DNA of 64,000 bases, from assembly GCA_029747015.1 (NCBI GenBank), contig JAKOGI010002212.1, positions 1 to 64,000 of the forward strand, in the 5' to 3' direction. Of the stretch, positions 32,395 through 44,471 are shown piece by piece; within the stretch, counting starts at the first letter, position 1, and each line of letters starts with the position of its first letter. The stretch comes from Carnegiea gigantea (lineage: Eukaryota > Streptophyta > Magnoliopsida > Caryophyllales > Cactaceae). The position numbers and the translations under genes are program-made. The notes below the pieces were generated by a model. That model worked only from the letters and a program-made list of their open reading frames with translations, was not told the DNA's origin and did no database searches.

Positions 32395-35300
32395 TTCTTT
32401 CCCCCTTAGAAGAGTTTCGTCCTCAAAATTCCAAAGCTCAGTTCAGTCATACCTAAGATGTGCACACACATGACAAAATCTACGCACTAAAATCCAAAAT
32501 CTTGCTTTACAATTAATTGAAACCGAAAAAGAGGTTTATGGTATTGAGTCTCCTCCTCGCCAATCCTCTTCCAGTGGCTACTTAGTCTATTTAGGTGCCG
32601 AGGGAATCGCATAGAAGAGGGGCAAATGCTTGGCGTGGAAAACCATATTAAGCTTGTTTTAAAAAGGAATATATGCTTTTAATTATCCAGACTCAATCCG
32701 CATAGTAAACAATAACTTTATGTATATGCATCATTATGAATCGGCATCTAAAGGTATAACAATTGGGCCCTGACATCTCAAGGTCGTATACAGGAAGTTT
32801 TATTCTAAAACATGAATTCAAGTCACTTTTAGGTTCAAAACGGTTAACCTGGAGGCTCCTATAACACATTAGAGTAATAAGAACATCACATAGCATCATG
32901 TAGCATCACTTTAGTGCAATGGCATCACATAGAATCAACAACAAAACATTCTCAAGCATAGCAATCATAAGCAACGTGAACCTATCTGACACGTATCTAG
33001 CAAGTAACTTACAGGAGGAACATATGCAACTGACATTCTTATGTTGGCATATCAATCCCGGTTAACTTTTAGCATTTAATTCATGACAACTTATATAGGA
33101 CATGTCAAGGTGTGTGAAGGGAGTTAACCTACTCAGGTTCATTCGAACGTATGAAGATATCAAATCACTCTAAGGGTAAATCAATCAACCAGGAAGCTAC
33201 CATATCACACTAAAGTAGCCAACACGTCATATTACATCACATCAACAATGACGGAACTTGAAGTAGCACTCGAAATCACATTAACATCACGTACAGTCAA
33301 TGACAAAGCATGCCAAGGATTAAGGATCGCAAGTAACATAAACCAGCATTACATGTCGATAGGAAAAATTTGAAAGGAAAATGCTATGGCAAGAACGTAA
33401 GTCGATGGGTGGTAAAAGTCCAGCATAACTCTAAACAAAAGTTATTTAAGGGAGGTAGATATATGATTTCTTGCTTATGATAGGTTTTTTGCATGGTCCG
33501 CATGCCTAGCAATGCCTTTATATAGGTTACCTATCATTTCATGGAAGTTCAAGTACCAAGGTATGGTGGGTTCACCTGGGCATTGCCACCAGGAAACTTG
33601 TAGTTTTTGTTGGGAAGGAAGTCCAGTAAGTATTTGCTTAGAGTTCCTACGTTAATAAGTCGATAGTTATACTTGGCAAAGTGGGTGATTTTCGACTCAT
33701 ATGCATAGTTAAAAGACAAGCAGACAAGACAATCACAATAGTTTTGATGGTGGGGAGACTTTTCCTGGGGTCCCTATTTGGAACTGATCGTCTCTTAAGT
33801 CTCATATTCATATAAGTGAATGGCCATGCTTATAGACATGTAAGCATCGACATTGGGTTTAAAGCATAGTATTGATAATACACTGAATGCTAGCATGATG
33901 ATTCAACAACAGGACATCTAGAATGGAGCCAGGGCCACGTACAATAATCACGATATAGTAAAATGGCAACAGCAACAAGCATAATGGCTAACCTAGTACA
34001 ACTCTAGAATGTCCTATGAAAACTACCATAGGGCACATGACACTTATCACATAGTCTCACATAGCATTGCATCAATAGCAACGAATCTTATACGACATTC
34101 AACGTCGTAGTCACATTACATAGGCGTAACAACTCAGCATCCCGAAGTGAAGATCAAGTAATAGGCATTTGTTTTAGCAAGTATGTGGCAAGCAGCTATA
34201 AGTGGTCAAAAAGTGGAGCTTTCATTGATGAGCAAGGAAGCAACTCAAGGGATTTATGGTATAGTAGAAATGTATCCAATGGTGGTAAAGGCTTATTTTG
34301 CACTTTACTGACTGGGGAATGTGGGAAGATGTTTTCTTGGTGACGCTAGATTTAATGCCAAGTTCATGCATTAAGTATTGCACTTATATCCTAGCTGAGA
34401 TAATGTTCTACCTTCGAGTCTCGTTTAGAATTGGTTATTTCTGAATCACGAAAATATGCAATATGATGCCAGGCTCATATATTTATATTAGTCACATTGG
34501 CACACATATCTCGTAACTCGATTGTCAGCATATATTTCGATACGACTATGAGTACACCAGTGTGTTATCGTTCCCCTTGCGAGGTTCATAACGAGCACTT
34601 GGATATACAATTGCGATTTCTAATATCAAAGGATGATAGCATGGTTACACAACAACCAGAAAGCTCACAAAGGAAATGTCTATGCAGGATAACCTTAATA
34701 TAATAGGCCAACAATATTAACAAACGTAACACCTAACGAAGGTACAATTGTAAGGTTTTTCCCCAAAAATCACCATGCATTACATGAAATACATCGCATA
34801 GGGTATAGTACAAGGTAATGTAATCACGTCCTATTCTTGGACTTATATGATCTATGTCAGTCATTGTCTAATATAACTTCCCTGACAAGTTTGGAGTCAA
34901 GAATTTCAACTGCAACATGAGATCAAAGAATTCACGGAATGTAAATAATGTCTCAGACGTCATGCCATGCTACAAATTACATAAGTTAGATCATTTGGCT
35001 AATTCAATCACATGCCAAACCAAACTCAAGTCAAGAAAACACCAAGAAGTACATTTACTAAATAATTTATTCACAAGACACCTAAATAACCATGCATAAC
35101 GAACCCAAGTAACTATGTGGGCTTCCATGACCTTTACATTATGCATAATGTTATGCTTATGCTTAAAAACACACAGGTTTGCGGTAGTGTCCCATGGAAG
35201 GACATCTCGAGTATACACGAGTGTAACCCTCATTTAAAACCTAGGATCAAGGGTACGCCTTGAGGTGTGTCCAAATTGTTTGGAGTTAGCCATCAATCAA

Positions 35301-36652
35301 CTAACAAGGGGTAAGAACAATGGCTTTAATGGTCTTATGGGCATACATTGAGGTTTTACAACACATTTGTCTTAGAAGGTAATTATAGGGAGGTCCGAGG
35401 AACTCTTAGTACGGATGGAAAGGTTTTACCTTCTACTATGGAGCGTTTCGGCTTCTGCACTTGGTGTTAATGCTTAAGAAGATGTTGGAAAGGTATAGAT
35501 TGTTGCCCCAGGAGGTAAGGAGGTGATGCATGTGGTATAACAATTTCAAAGTCTGTTAGGTTCTTACTTTTATCTCTGTTCCAGGTGTGTTGGGCTTGAT
35601 ATAGCTAGGGCATTATCAATCCTATGATAAGAATAGCACTCCATCCCCCGAACAGCATAATGCCTAGCTGGCTCGTGAGTAACAATGGTTACATATTGGG
35701 AAGTTAGGAAGACTACCTATGTGAATAACAATTAAGATTAAGGCCTCATCTAAGTATTAGTGGCACGTGTACAAAAGGATCAGAATAACACATAGGCAAC
35801 AATCAACAAGGCTCTATCACAACTACCCATATTGATATACACGTATACGAAGTTCTCACTTAGTTCTTTTAGTAATTAGGAATTCATGCAAAAAGGGGTA
35901 TCCTCTAAAAGAACTTTTAGTTAAGAAAAGTAATCTTTTAATCACTTCTAACAACTCCTCAATAATAATTGAGCAACGTATGCATTTGGCATGTAAGTAT
36001 TCGAAACATCCAGTTACACATAGAAACTTATGCTCATAGAACTAGACTTGAACATTATTGTAAAGCGAATGCAAGTCTTCAAATGCAATAGTAAGGCCTA
36101 ACTATATAATTAGAAAGGTCTTTTTATGTGAAATAAAAACCTTAACTCACTACTTAGGAAGGATCTTAATTGTCAAAGTCTCTAGGTTTTCAAATGAGAA
36201 TAGTTTAACTGCTTCAAGTCCTTTCTCTACCAACCACTGAGTACGCCTATTCACTCCATTATGGCAAGGAGCACATCATACTTTAGAGGCAAGAATGAGC
36301 TTAGAGTTTAGACTTTTCCAATCATTTGAATTCAAACCAAACGTACTTTAAACTTTCGATTTAAATCACTAAGGTGCATGTATAAAACGATCATTATTGA
36401 GCTAACACGTAGCTCATTCGTGAGAATACAAGTCATTCAGCCAATACTCTAGCAAATAGTTCATTCATTCAATTAATTAGCTCACTCAAGCCATAGATAG
36501 CTAACTAAACACACCAACATTCATACCAAAACCACATCTGTACACAAAGGCACGGCATATATCACATCATCATGAATGCATTCCTAAATAACTATATGAA
36601 ATGCAAGACTCAAGTCACAGTCTGTGGTTGTAGGACTTGCTCTGACGCCATC
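32395..36652 (-). other. Internal region of element E
   Basis: Non-coding. The polypurine tract is at about 32395-32412 (on the - strand ttctaagggggaaagaa), preceded by GAGGACGAAACTC. No gag, protease, RT or integrase motif was seen on either strand. Short ORFs of 60-80 codons are scattered in all frames and look random. Confidence 0.65.
36639..36650 (-). other. Primer-binding site of element E
   Basis: On the - strand TGGCGTCAGAGC, two bases inside the LTR end. It differs at two positions from TGGTATCAGAGC, the usual initiator tRNA-Met site of plant retrotransposons. Confidence 0.65.
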
Positions 36653-39600
36653 TGTAACACTCCTAGACCCTAGGACTACTAATGTTAGCATTTGGGGCGA
36701 AACAGATGGAGTTTCACCTAAAAACGGATCATTTCCCAGACTTAAAGTCTTATATTAAATCCCTACAATGAATATAAGTATAAAAGGACACTAGAATATG
36801 CTCAATGGCTACACATCGGAGTTCAGAACTCTACAAGCCACTCGTCCGGAGTATACCAAATAATAAAGTTCAATAATAAAGAAGGAGATAAAAGATCCAA
36901 CTCGACGGATTACACATTTGGAGTGCTGGGGTTTACATCCCAAAATATAACTAACTTTAGCTAAAAAGATAACTGGCTAATCAAAGGGTTGGCTCATATG
37001 GCCATGCAGAGCAACTTTTAAACAATATACATTACATGAACTAGAGTACTTTGTTTACGTACATCTACAACTCTACGGGTACATCATGTTACACCATTTA
37101 ACTCATAAGTCTACTTCTACATGTGCACACATAACACTTTTTTTAAAGGAAGGGAATACTCCAACTTAGTATATGTAAATCGATTTCTACCTGTCATATC
37201 GAAAGCCTGGGAAAAGAGGAAATAGAGATGGGATGAGCTACCACACGCTCAGTGAGTATTTCTCAACTCCTTAAAAACCAAAACATTTGCAGGCAATAAT
37301 GATAAGTAGCAATCACACAACATTTATGTACAACTATCATATTAGGCAATCAAATCTCCGCAATGAAACCATTACCTCCAAACTTCATACCAAGCCACTC
37401 AAGCTCGTATCCACACCTTAAATAACCAAATTTCCTTAGATACAAGCATTCAAGCACATAGCTAAGCAAAACTACAAAGATAGGGCAAAAAGCTCTCAGA
37501 CACGCATTTTGGAAATAGAGTGACTTATTTTGCATTTAAAGAATCATTTACAATTCAATCTAGCCTCCTCAAGGCTCATATACTTTTTAACAGTTCTTGA
37601 ATACCCACAGTGGTAATAATTCAAACCGTTTTCTCATATATCAGGAAAATATCTTTTTAATCAAGCATAAGATCTCATAATGTGCTAGTTAGAGGAGATC
37701 GTCACTTGTCCTATGTAAGGTCATCACTTACGCATCAAATTATCCCCGAGGCATAACAAATTCTAGATCATTACTCTCGTCAGAGTCTTCTAGCATTCCT
37801 ATTTCTCGGTCTATCTCCCTAGGCATTAAGGTTCTTGCGAACTAGGTCTACTCCCTAATTATTTGTCCACTCAAGCACTTATCTTAGCGATTAAAATCAT
37901 ACTAAACTGTCATAGGTTATTAAAAAGGAGTCACTATCACATACAGTAAGTCGCACCTTCAAGTGCGTTATGCGTCACTTCTTTTTTTAATAGTTACTTA
38001 CATAATTGAAACTACGCTTGTCTAGTAAAATAGCCCATAACCCTATTAATGGTTTATAATTCTTTCATTTTCAATGTGAAAAACCTCTTAAAATCATAGT
38101 GAGTCTACTAACTCGCAATTCGAGACTTAACGTAATTGGCTAGCATATAATTCAAACTAAGTTTCGAAATTAACACCTTCAGTTGACCCTTTTCGATTTG
38201 TTTAAATCCTTTTAAACACAAAGCAAGAGATATAAACAAGCTGAAGCCTTAAAACATTTTCGAGCTTATTACTTGTTTGCTTTTTTAACTTCTTAGACCT
38301 ATCAACTATTCAGTTGAGTCATTCACTAAGTAGTTCGACGATTTAGGGTCATTTTAGGCTACAAATACGTTAGCAATCGAACAGGCAACCGATGAACATT
38401 TAGAAATATTTTAAATTATGAAAACACACTTTTAACAATGCTTTTAAAGATTTCTAAAGTTCACAAACCATTCACATAGCATCATTTAAACAATTCAAGA
38501 GGGAAGGGGTTCACAAATAGCACATACGTAGCACTTCGCAGGAACAGTTTCAGCAGAATCTACTTAATATCCCAAATACTTCGCAATCCATATGATTGCG
38601 GTTAATATCAAACCCCAGCTCCCTCCTCACACAACACTGACCCTAAAAACCTTGAATCGCTCATCAGTTTCACCTCAGGCCATCCAACTACCAAGCTTGA
38701 TCCAATATGACAATAATTCAATCGATTAATTCAAAAAACCAATATCCACAAGTATAGTATTCATATGTAATCACCTAAGCAGAATTTAAACATGTTTAAT
38801 TTATTTTAATAACAACATTAGAGCATAATCTGCTTATTTTACAATTCCCCAAATTGATCGATTAGCAAAACTATGCGTCAAGTCAACATGCATGAACCCC
38901 AAATCAGCATCATCATCATTTTTACCAGATGTCAACCTCAAATCCTCCAATTACTGATAATAGGCTCAGAATTGTACTTAAACTACCTATAATCGTTGAA
39001 ATTCATTTGAAATTACTAATAATTAGGAGGAAGAGAAAACCCACCTTGATTCTTAGCCAAGGGCCCAGGCCAAGAGCTTGGTTTGGGACAGTTTGAAGCT
39101 GAACATCAGGTCCTCACACCTCCCTTTCACGTCTGTTCCAAGCCTCTTAACCTTCCCTAATGTCGCTCTTCCGTTGGATTGCCACTAACAAACGCCAGGA
39201 ACTGTCGCCGGAACTGTCTCCAGATGGGTTTATACCAGTACGATCTCAAAGGTCTACCGCGTTTCTCTTTCTCTCTCATACAATCTCCTCGCCAGTGGAG
39301 AACGGATGGCACTTAGCCGTACCGCTTGCCGTCCCTATAGTTGCCCTCCTCCCTCTCTCTCTCTCTCCGCCTTTCTCTCCCCCCTAACTCTAGGCTTGTG
39401 GTGGTGGGGGTCGTCGAAGGCCATACACGAGAAGCCCCCCTTTTTTATGCTTCCCTTGTGAAGAAGAAGGGGCTTCGACCTCCTTTTGCTCTTTTTCTTA
39501 TTTTATTTTTTTGGTTTGTCCAATTATCTAACATTACTCAACCCAATTTTTGTACCTCTTTAGTGTAAATTCAAATGTTAATACTAATGTTTGTCGACTT

Positions 39601-39894
39601 ATCCATTCCTGCTAATAACGTTCGGTCTAGTATTCGATGAAATAATTTCTATGGTTTGTCAACCCAATCACACTCGGGATTCTACTTCATTTAATAATTG
39701 ATAATAATTCTTACAAATGCTCATTAAGATCGTCGTAAAATTTCTAACCAAATAATAATAGTAATACTCTTTTTAATAAAATTATCACTCAAGCAAGCAC
39801 ATCAATATTAATTTAACTTAGCTAAAATAATAAAATACGATTTTGTAATATCAAGAAATAGGTTAAATAGTTTTAATAAAATGCAGGTATTACA
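36653..39894 (-). mobile_element. 5' LTR of element E
   Basis: On the - strand starts TGTAATACCTGC and ends GAGTGTTACA, 3242 bp, very long. It contains the ~1.63 kb that the other LTR lacks. ORFs inside are short and random. Confidence 0.8.
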
Positions 39895-40192
39895 ACTTGG
39901 TCTGGGCAATGTTTGAAAAGATATGAGTCTTCCTAATAGTAATGCCTTATTTGTGAGAAGAACCCATCTTTATCTTGTTTAGACCAGTAAAGAGGAGTCT
40001 TCCTAGTGGCATAGTAGTTCACAATGTGAAGAAACAAAGGGCGAGGGGCATGTGGCATAGCAAATAGGTGCTCATTAGGAAAATTATTCGAAAATCCAAC
40101 TAAGTCATCAGTATACTCAGTAAATATTCCAGGCAAGTGGTCTACAACTAAATTTCAGAACCTTTTCTATCTTTTATTTCAATATCAAACTT
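39895..40192 (-). pseudogene. Element D pol, RNase H to integrase linker
   Basis: Resumes D after the E insertion. On the - strand it reads FTEYTDDLVGFSNNFPNEHLFAMPHAP and HIVNYYATRKTPLYWSKQDK, the usual spacer between RNase H and integrase in this group. The second copy of the target bases (ACTTG) is at 39895-39899. Confidence 0.7.
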
Positions 40193-40580
40193 TTAGAGCA
40201 AAAAAATCCATCTAATGAGTCTCAGTTTAGTGTCATTCTTGGCCAATAAGTATTTTAATATAGCATGATGGGTGAACATAATCACTTTTGAACACAGAAC
40301 GTATGGATAGAATTTATCAAGTGGAAATACTGCAGCTAGCAACTCCTTTTCTGTAGCAGAATAATTCCTTGGGGTATTAGTTAGAGTTATATTAGCATAG
40401 TATATGACATGAGGTATTCTATATATCCTTTGACCCAAAACAACCCCAATAGTAAAATCCAATACATCACATATAATCTGAAAAGGAAGAAAAAAATCAG
40501 GGGGTTGTACAATAGGGGCTGACACCAATAAAGAATGAAGCTTTTTCAAAAGCTTTCACACAAGACTCATCAAATACAAA
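40193..40580 (-). pseudogene. RNase H of element D
   Basis: Open for 118 codons on the - strand: FQIICDVLDFTIGVVLGQRIY, IPHVIYYANITLTNTPRNYS, ATEKELLAAVFPLDKFYPYVLC, KVIMFTHHAILKYLLAKNDTK, LRLIRWIF. The first Asp (CDVLD) and the Glu (TEKEL) are kept. In the usual T-D-H-A the Asp is replaced (FTHHA), so activity is unlikely. Confidence 0.8.
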
Positions 40581-40599
40581 AGGCGCATCTTTAGTAAGA

Positions 40600-41400
40600 G
40601 AATTAGTAAGCACAAGAGCAACTTCACTAAAATTCTTAATAAACCTCCTATAGAAACCAAGATGACCAAAGAAAGATCATGCTTACTTCAAAGAAGAAAG
40701 CACAGGTAAATCAGAAATCAGATCAACCTTGACTTTCTCAAAGTCAAACCCCTTTTTCGACACTTCCTGACCCAACACAATCCATCCTTGGACCAAGAAA
40801 TGACTCTTTCCCTAACTCCCTACAACATTCACTCCTTCACATCTTTTTAGTAGAGTGGACATATTAGCGAGACACGCATCAAAAGAAGAACAAAAAGTAG
40901 AGAAATTATCCATAAACACTCTATAAAATTATCAATATAATAAAAAAATATGGCCATTATGCATCTTTAGAATTCAAAAGGTTCATTACACAACACAAAA
41001 GACATCCTTCGATAAGCGAATGTGTCTGATGGGCATGTAAAGCTGGTTTTCTCTTGGTCCTCATGATGGACAAGTATTTGGTTGTGACTAGAATACCCAT
41101 CTAGAAAACTGTAATACTTTGTCCAGCTAATCTTTTCAAAATTTGATCAATGAAGGGGAGAGAGAAATGGCAATTTCTAGCCACAAAGTTCATCTTTCTG
41201 TAATCAATGCACACCCTCTATCCAGCGTATGTCTAGCAGGAATTAGTTCACCTTCATTATTCTTTACCACTATTACGCTAGATTTTTAAGGACCACTTGA
41301 ACTGGACTGACCCATTAACGATTTGAAATTGGATAGATAATGCCCATATCTAAAAGCTTTGCTACCTCTTTCTAGACAATGTCTTTCATGTGGGGGTTAA
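40600..41400 (-). pseudogene. Reverse transcriptase of element D
   Basis: Heavily decayed counterpart of the C reverse transcriptase. Recognisable blocks on the - strand are the ELVLIR-type and RR/K-LNF-type stretch near 41160-41290, the QEKTSFTCP-type stretch near 41030-41060, and the FMDNFS/LL-KRCE region near 40830-40930. No long frame remains. Confidence 0.6.
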
Positions 41401-41404
41401 GTAT

Positions 41405-41914
41405 GCGTTGCATTTGCCTAAAAGATTTGGCATCGCCCTCTAAATGAATTCTATACATGCAAATAGTGGACTAGTCCATTCCAAATCAGCAACTAGCCAC
41501 CCAATAGCATGCTTGTGATTAGACAAGACATGAATAAACGCTTTCTCTTGATCATAATGGAACCCATCTCATCTATTATACTCCCTAAGCCAAACAATCT
41601 CAAATCACCATGGACAATTGAGGTTCCCAAGGGATCATTGCAAAAAACAGCAGATAAAGTGTTTTCAATTATTTCATCAATCACATCAACAAAGAAGTAG
41701 TCAGATTCGTCTTCAAACACGGGTTGTAAAGAAGCTTTAAAAGTGTTAGGTCTTACCCTCATGTTCATGACTGAGACATCTATTACTCCCGACCTATAGT
41801 TAATGGTAGCATTAGCATTTTGGCTAGGAAGAGATGTCCCACAATATGAGTGATCCGCTTAGAAACATGACTAGCGTCCATGCCCAATGCCACAAAATCA
41901 ACAGGAAAGATTTC
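41405..41914 (-). pseudogene. Protease to RT linker of element D
   Basis: The - strand frame 41768-41493 reads MNMRVRPNTFKASLQPVFEDESDYFFVDVIDEIIE and CNDPLGTSIVHGDLRLFG, matching element C at 25606-25391. It is the spacer between protease and RT in the polyprotein. Confidence 0.65.
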
Positions 41915-42373
41915 TTAATCAATTTGAACCAAGATATCATCTATCCATTCCCTAAGAGTCCTAATCGACCTATCAGCAAGCTGAAGGGTACAGTTGGAAA
42001 GTTTCAATTCACCTATTTCCAACTCTAAGTAAATATAATATGGTATCAAATTAACAGTAGAATCCAAATCCAATAGTGCTCGTTCAATTTTATGATTGCC
42101 AATATAATATGAAACGGTAGGAGCACTAGCATCTTTGAACTTAGATGGAGTGTCAAATTTTAGAATAGAATTCACTTGTTCACTTAGAAGTACCTTTTTA
42201 GACTTGTCATCTTTAGACTTCCTTTTAAAAGTGTATATGTCTTTATGGAACTTAGTATACATTGAGATATGTCTAATTGCTTCCAAGAGCGGAAGGTTGA
42301 CCTTAACTTGCTTAATAGTCCCTAGGATGTCATCTCTTTGCTTATCTTTCTTAGAAGGGAATAGTGTATCCAA
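41915..42373 (-). pseudogene. Aspartic protease region of element D
   Basis: Open for 152 codons: KVNLPLLEAIRHISMYTKFHKDIYTFKRK, then IGNHKIERALLDLDSTVNLIPYYIYLEL and LQLADRSIRTLREWIDDILVQID. These are the standard blocks of Athila/Tat protease. The active site normally reads LLDLGAS; here it is LLDLDST. The protease would cleave the Gag-Pol polyprotein. It is broken from its neighbours by stops. Confidence 0.8.
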
Positions 42374-42679
42374 AGTTTAAGGGTAAAGAACCTTTGGCTT
42401 ATATGTGATATTAGGGTCAAACACAACGGGGGAAGAGGATGGGTCATTCTATTTTTCAGTTCGATGTCACTCCCAATGGTCTTAAGTATTTCCTCTTCAT
42501 CATGTTCCTTCTCACTCATCTTGTTACCAACTTCCTTGCCTTTCCTAAGAATCATTATAGCTTTCAATTGTTCAAATTATTGGCCTTTAGGGTTCTATAT
42601 GGAGTGTGTCAGAAGTTTTCCTTCTTCTTTTTTACCTACGACTATGACTAGTTACCCAAGTTCATTTTCGGCTTAGCTA

Positions 42680-43990
42680 AAGATTGTAAGTGACATTCAA
42701 TGATATGCATTTTAGATTCAATTACTTGAATTTTAGAATCAACATTCTGCACAATAGAAGTCAAGGTTCCAAGAGCAGAAATTGCCTTAGCTATATCAGA
42801 CCTTCCAGATGGAGCTTGATGAAAGAGGGAAGCGCATATATCTGGTATGGAAAACTAGGAGGGGTAGGTTTGCTAGAATGGGCTTGTGGATTCTCAATAT
42901 TTTGAGACCTCCGTGAAAAATTAGGATGATTTCGCTAACCATTATTATAGGTGTTAGAATAAGGATTGTTGGACGGAGAAAATCCTTGGGCAGCATTTAC
43001 TTTTTTAGTCACACAGTCAAATTTGTTAACGTAAGGACAGCCAATAGGAGCATGCATGAGACTAGCACAAATCGAACACACATCTTCTATAGAACGGGCA
43101 TCAGACACTTTGTTCATGCACAACAATTGATCAAATTTTTTAGTTAAGGCATCAGCTTTACTGGAAACGACAATTGAATGTAAAACCTCAAAAATCCCTC
43201 AGTTACTTCCCAACTGCCTAGGTAAATTAGAATGTGAGGAACTAGCATGCTAGTGTCAATTTTCACTCAAATGTTCAAACAATTCCTAACCTTCTTCATG
43301 TGTCTTGTACAAGAAATACCACTACAAGATGCATCCACCATCTGCCTATTGTGCTCATCTAAGTTAGAATAAAAACTCCGTGTGAGTTATCATATAGCAA
43401 CCTCGTGTTGAGGACGACTTCACAACAACTCTTTAAACGTTTCCCAAATTTCATGCAGTTCATTTTTATTTTGTGAAAAAGTGGTTTTAGCACATCTTAA
43501 GGTAGTCAGTTTACCAATATAGAAAGAATTCCTTTTGCATTTAATCCCAAGCAGTGATTTTTGTCTTAGTATCCAACCAAGCTTTAACTTTATCTTTCAA
43601 AGAGAAAGAAAAAAGCCGTAAACGAAGAGCATTATCAGAGATATTATTAAAAAACACACTGAAACAAAGCTCTAAAAATGCATCAACATGCTTGAAAGGA
43701 TTTTCAGACTCTAGCCCATAAAATGACAAGAACATTTGGATAATGGAATGTTTAATCTCAAATAGCCTCGTAATGGTGGCATACGGGTTCTTGTAGGTGA
43801 ATCATAAGTGCCGGGAGTAAAATACTCCTTAAGTTTCTTAGGTAGTGGGGTTTGTTCTTCAACCATCTTTTTCTTCGATTTGTATTTCATAGCTCTAATC
43901 TTACTAAAAGAATGTTCAATTTCAGGGTTATATTCTACAAGACCTAAGAATAAAGAACATTTATCATGCATATACCCGCAAACAACCAAG
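42680..43990 (-). pseudogene. gag: Gag of element D
   Basis: In pieces on the - strand. Around 43800 lies the N-terminal RMPPLRGY. At 43735-43541 lies the gag core: FYGLESENPFKHVDAFLELC, ISDNALRLRLFSFSLKDKVK, AWLDTKTKITAWD. At 43126-42935 a CCHC zinc knuckle is perfect in spacing, C-x2-C-x4-H-x4-C (CSICASLMHAPIGC, coordinates 43078-43037), for RNA binding. Stops and frame breaks separate the parts. Confidence 0.8.
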
Positions 43991-44471
43991 AGAATAATAT
44001 GGAATCACCACCACAATAACCACCAAATGACATAAGAAGAAAAGAAAGAAAAAGAAAATAAATAAATAAATAAATATAAAGATCCAAGGGGGAGAATGAA
44101 AAATAAAATAAATTAAAAGAGAATAAATGAAATAAAAGAAAGGGGGCTTGTTAGATAAAATAAAATAACAGAAATAAAATAGTTAAATTAGATTAGGTTA
44201 GATTAGATTAAGAGCGAATGGGGAAAAATAGTTAGATTAGAAGGGAATGGGAAGAACAAAGATAAAATGGTTAGATTTGATAGGGAAAGGGGAATAAAAT
44301 AAAATGAAATAATGAAGAATAAAAGGGATGGAGATTAAGATTAAAGAACAGAAATAAAATTGTAATATTAGTGGGGAGTACAGGAAGAAAATGAACAAAT
44401 AAATAAAAAGAATAAAAGGAAGAGGAAATTCAAAAATCACTATTAGTTCCCTTGCAACAATGCGAGAAACT
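43991..44471 (-). other. Leader and primer-binding site of element D
   Basis: Purine-rich low-complexity leader (many aataaa and ggga runs, about 44030-44430). The primer site on the - strand is at 44469-44447 and reads TTCTCGCATTGTTGCAAGGGAAC. It is a decayed form of the TGGCGCCGTTGCCGGGGAA-type site common in Athila/Tat elements. Confidence 0.55.

Larger units (their letters stand above)
30784..39894 (-). mobile_element. Element E: large non-coding LTR retrotransposon (LARD-like) inserted in D
   Basis: On the - strand: 5' LTR 39894-36653, primer site TGGCGTCAGAGC (36650-36639), internal 36638-32413, polypurine tract, 3' LTR 32394-30784. Only short random ORFs (none above about 80 codons) occur in the 4.2 kb internal part, so it fits a large retrotransposon derivative. 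The tRNA-Met-like primer site and the GAGGACGAAACTCTTCTAAG sequence just before the tract are typical of the Tekay/Del branch, which probably supplied its proteins. Target duplication ACTTR. Confidence 0.8.
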
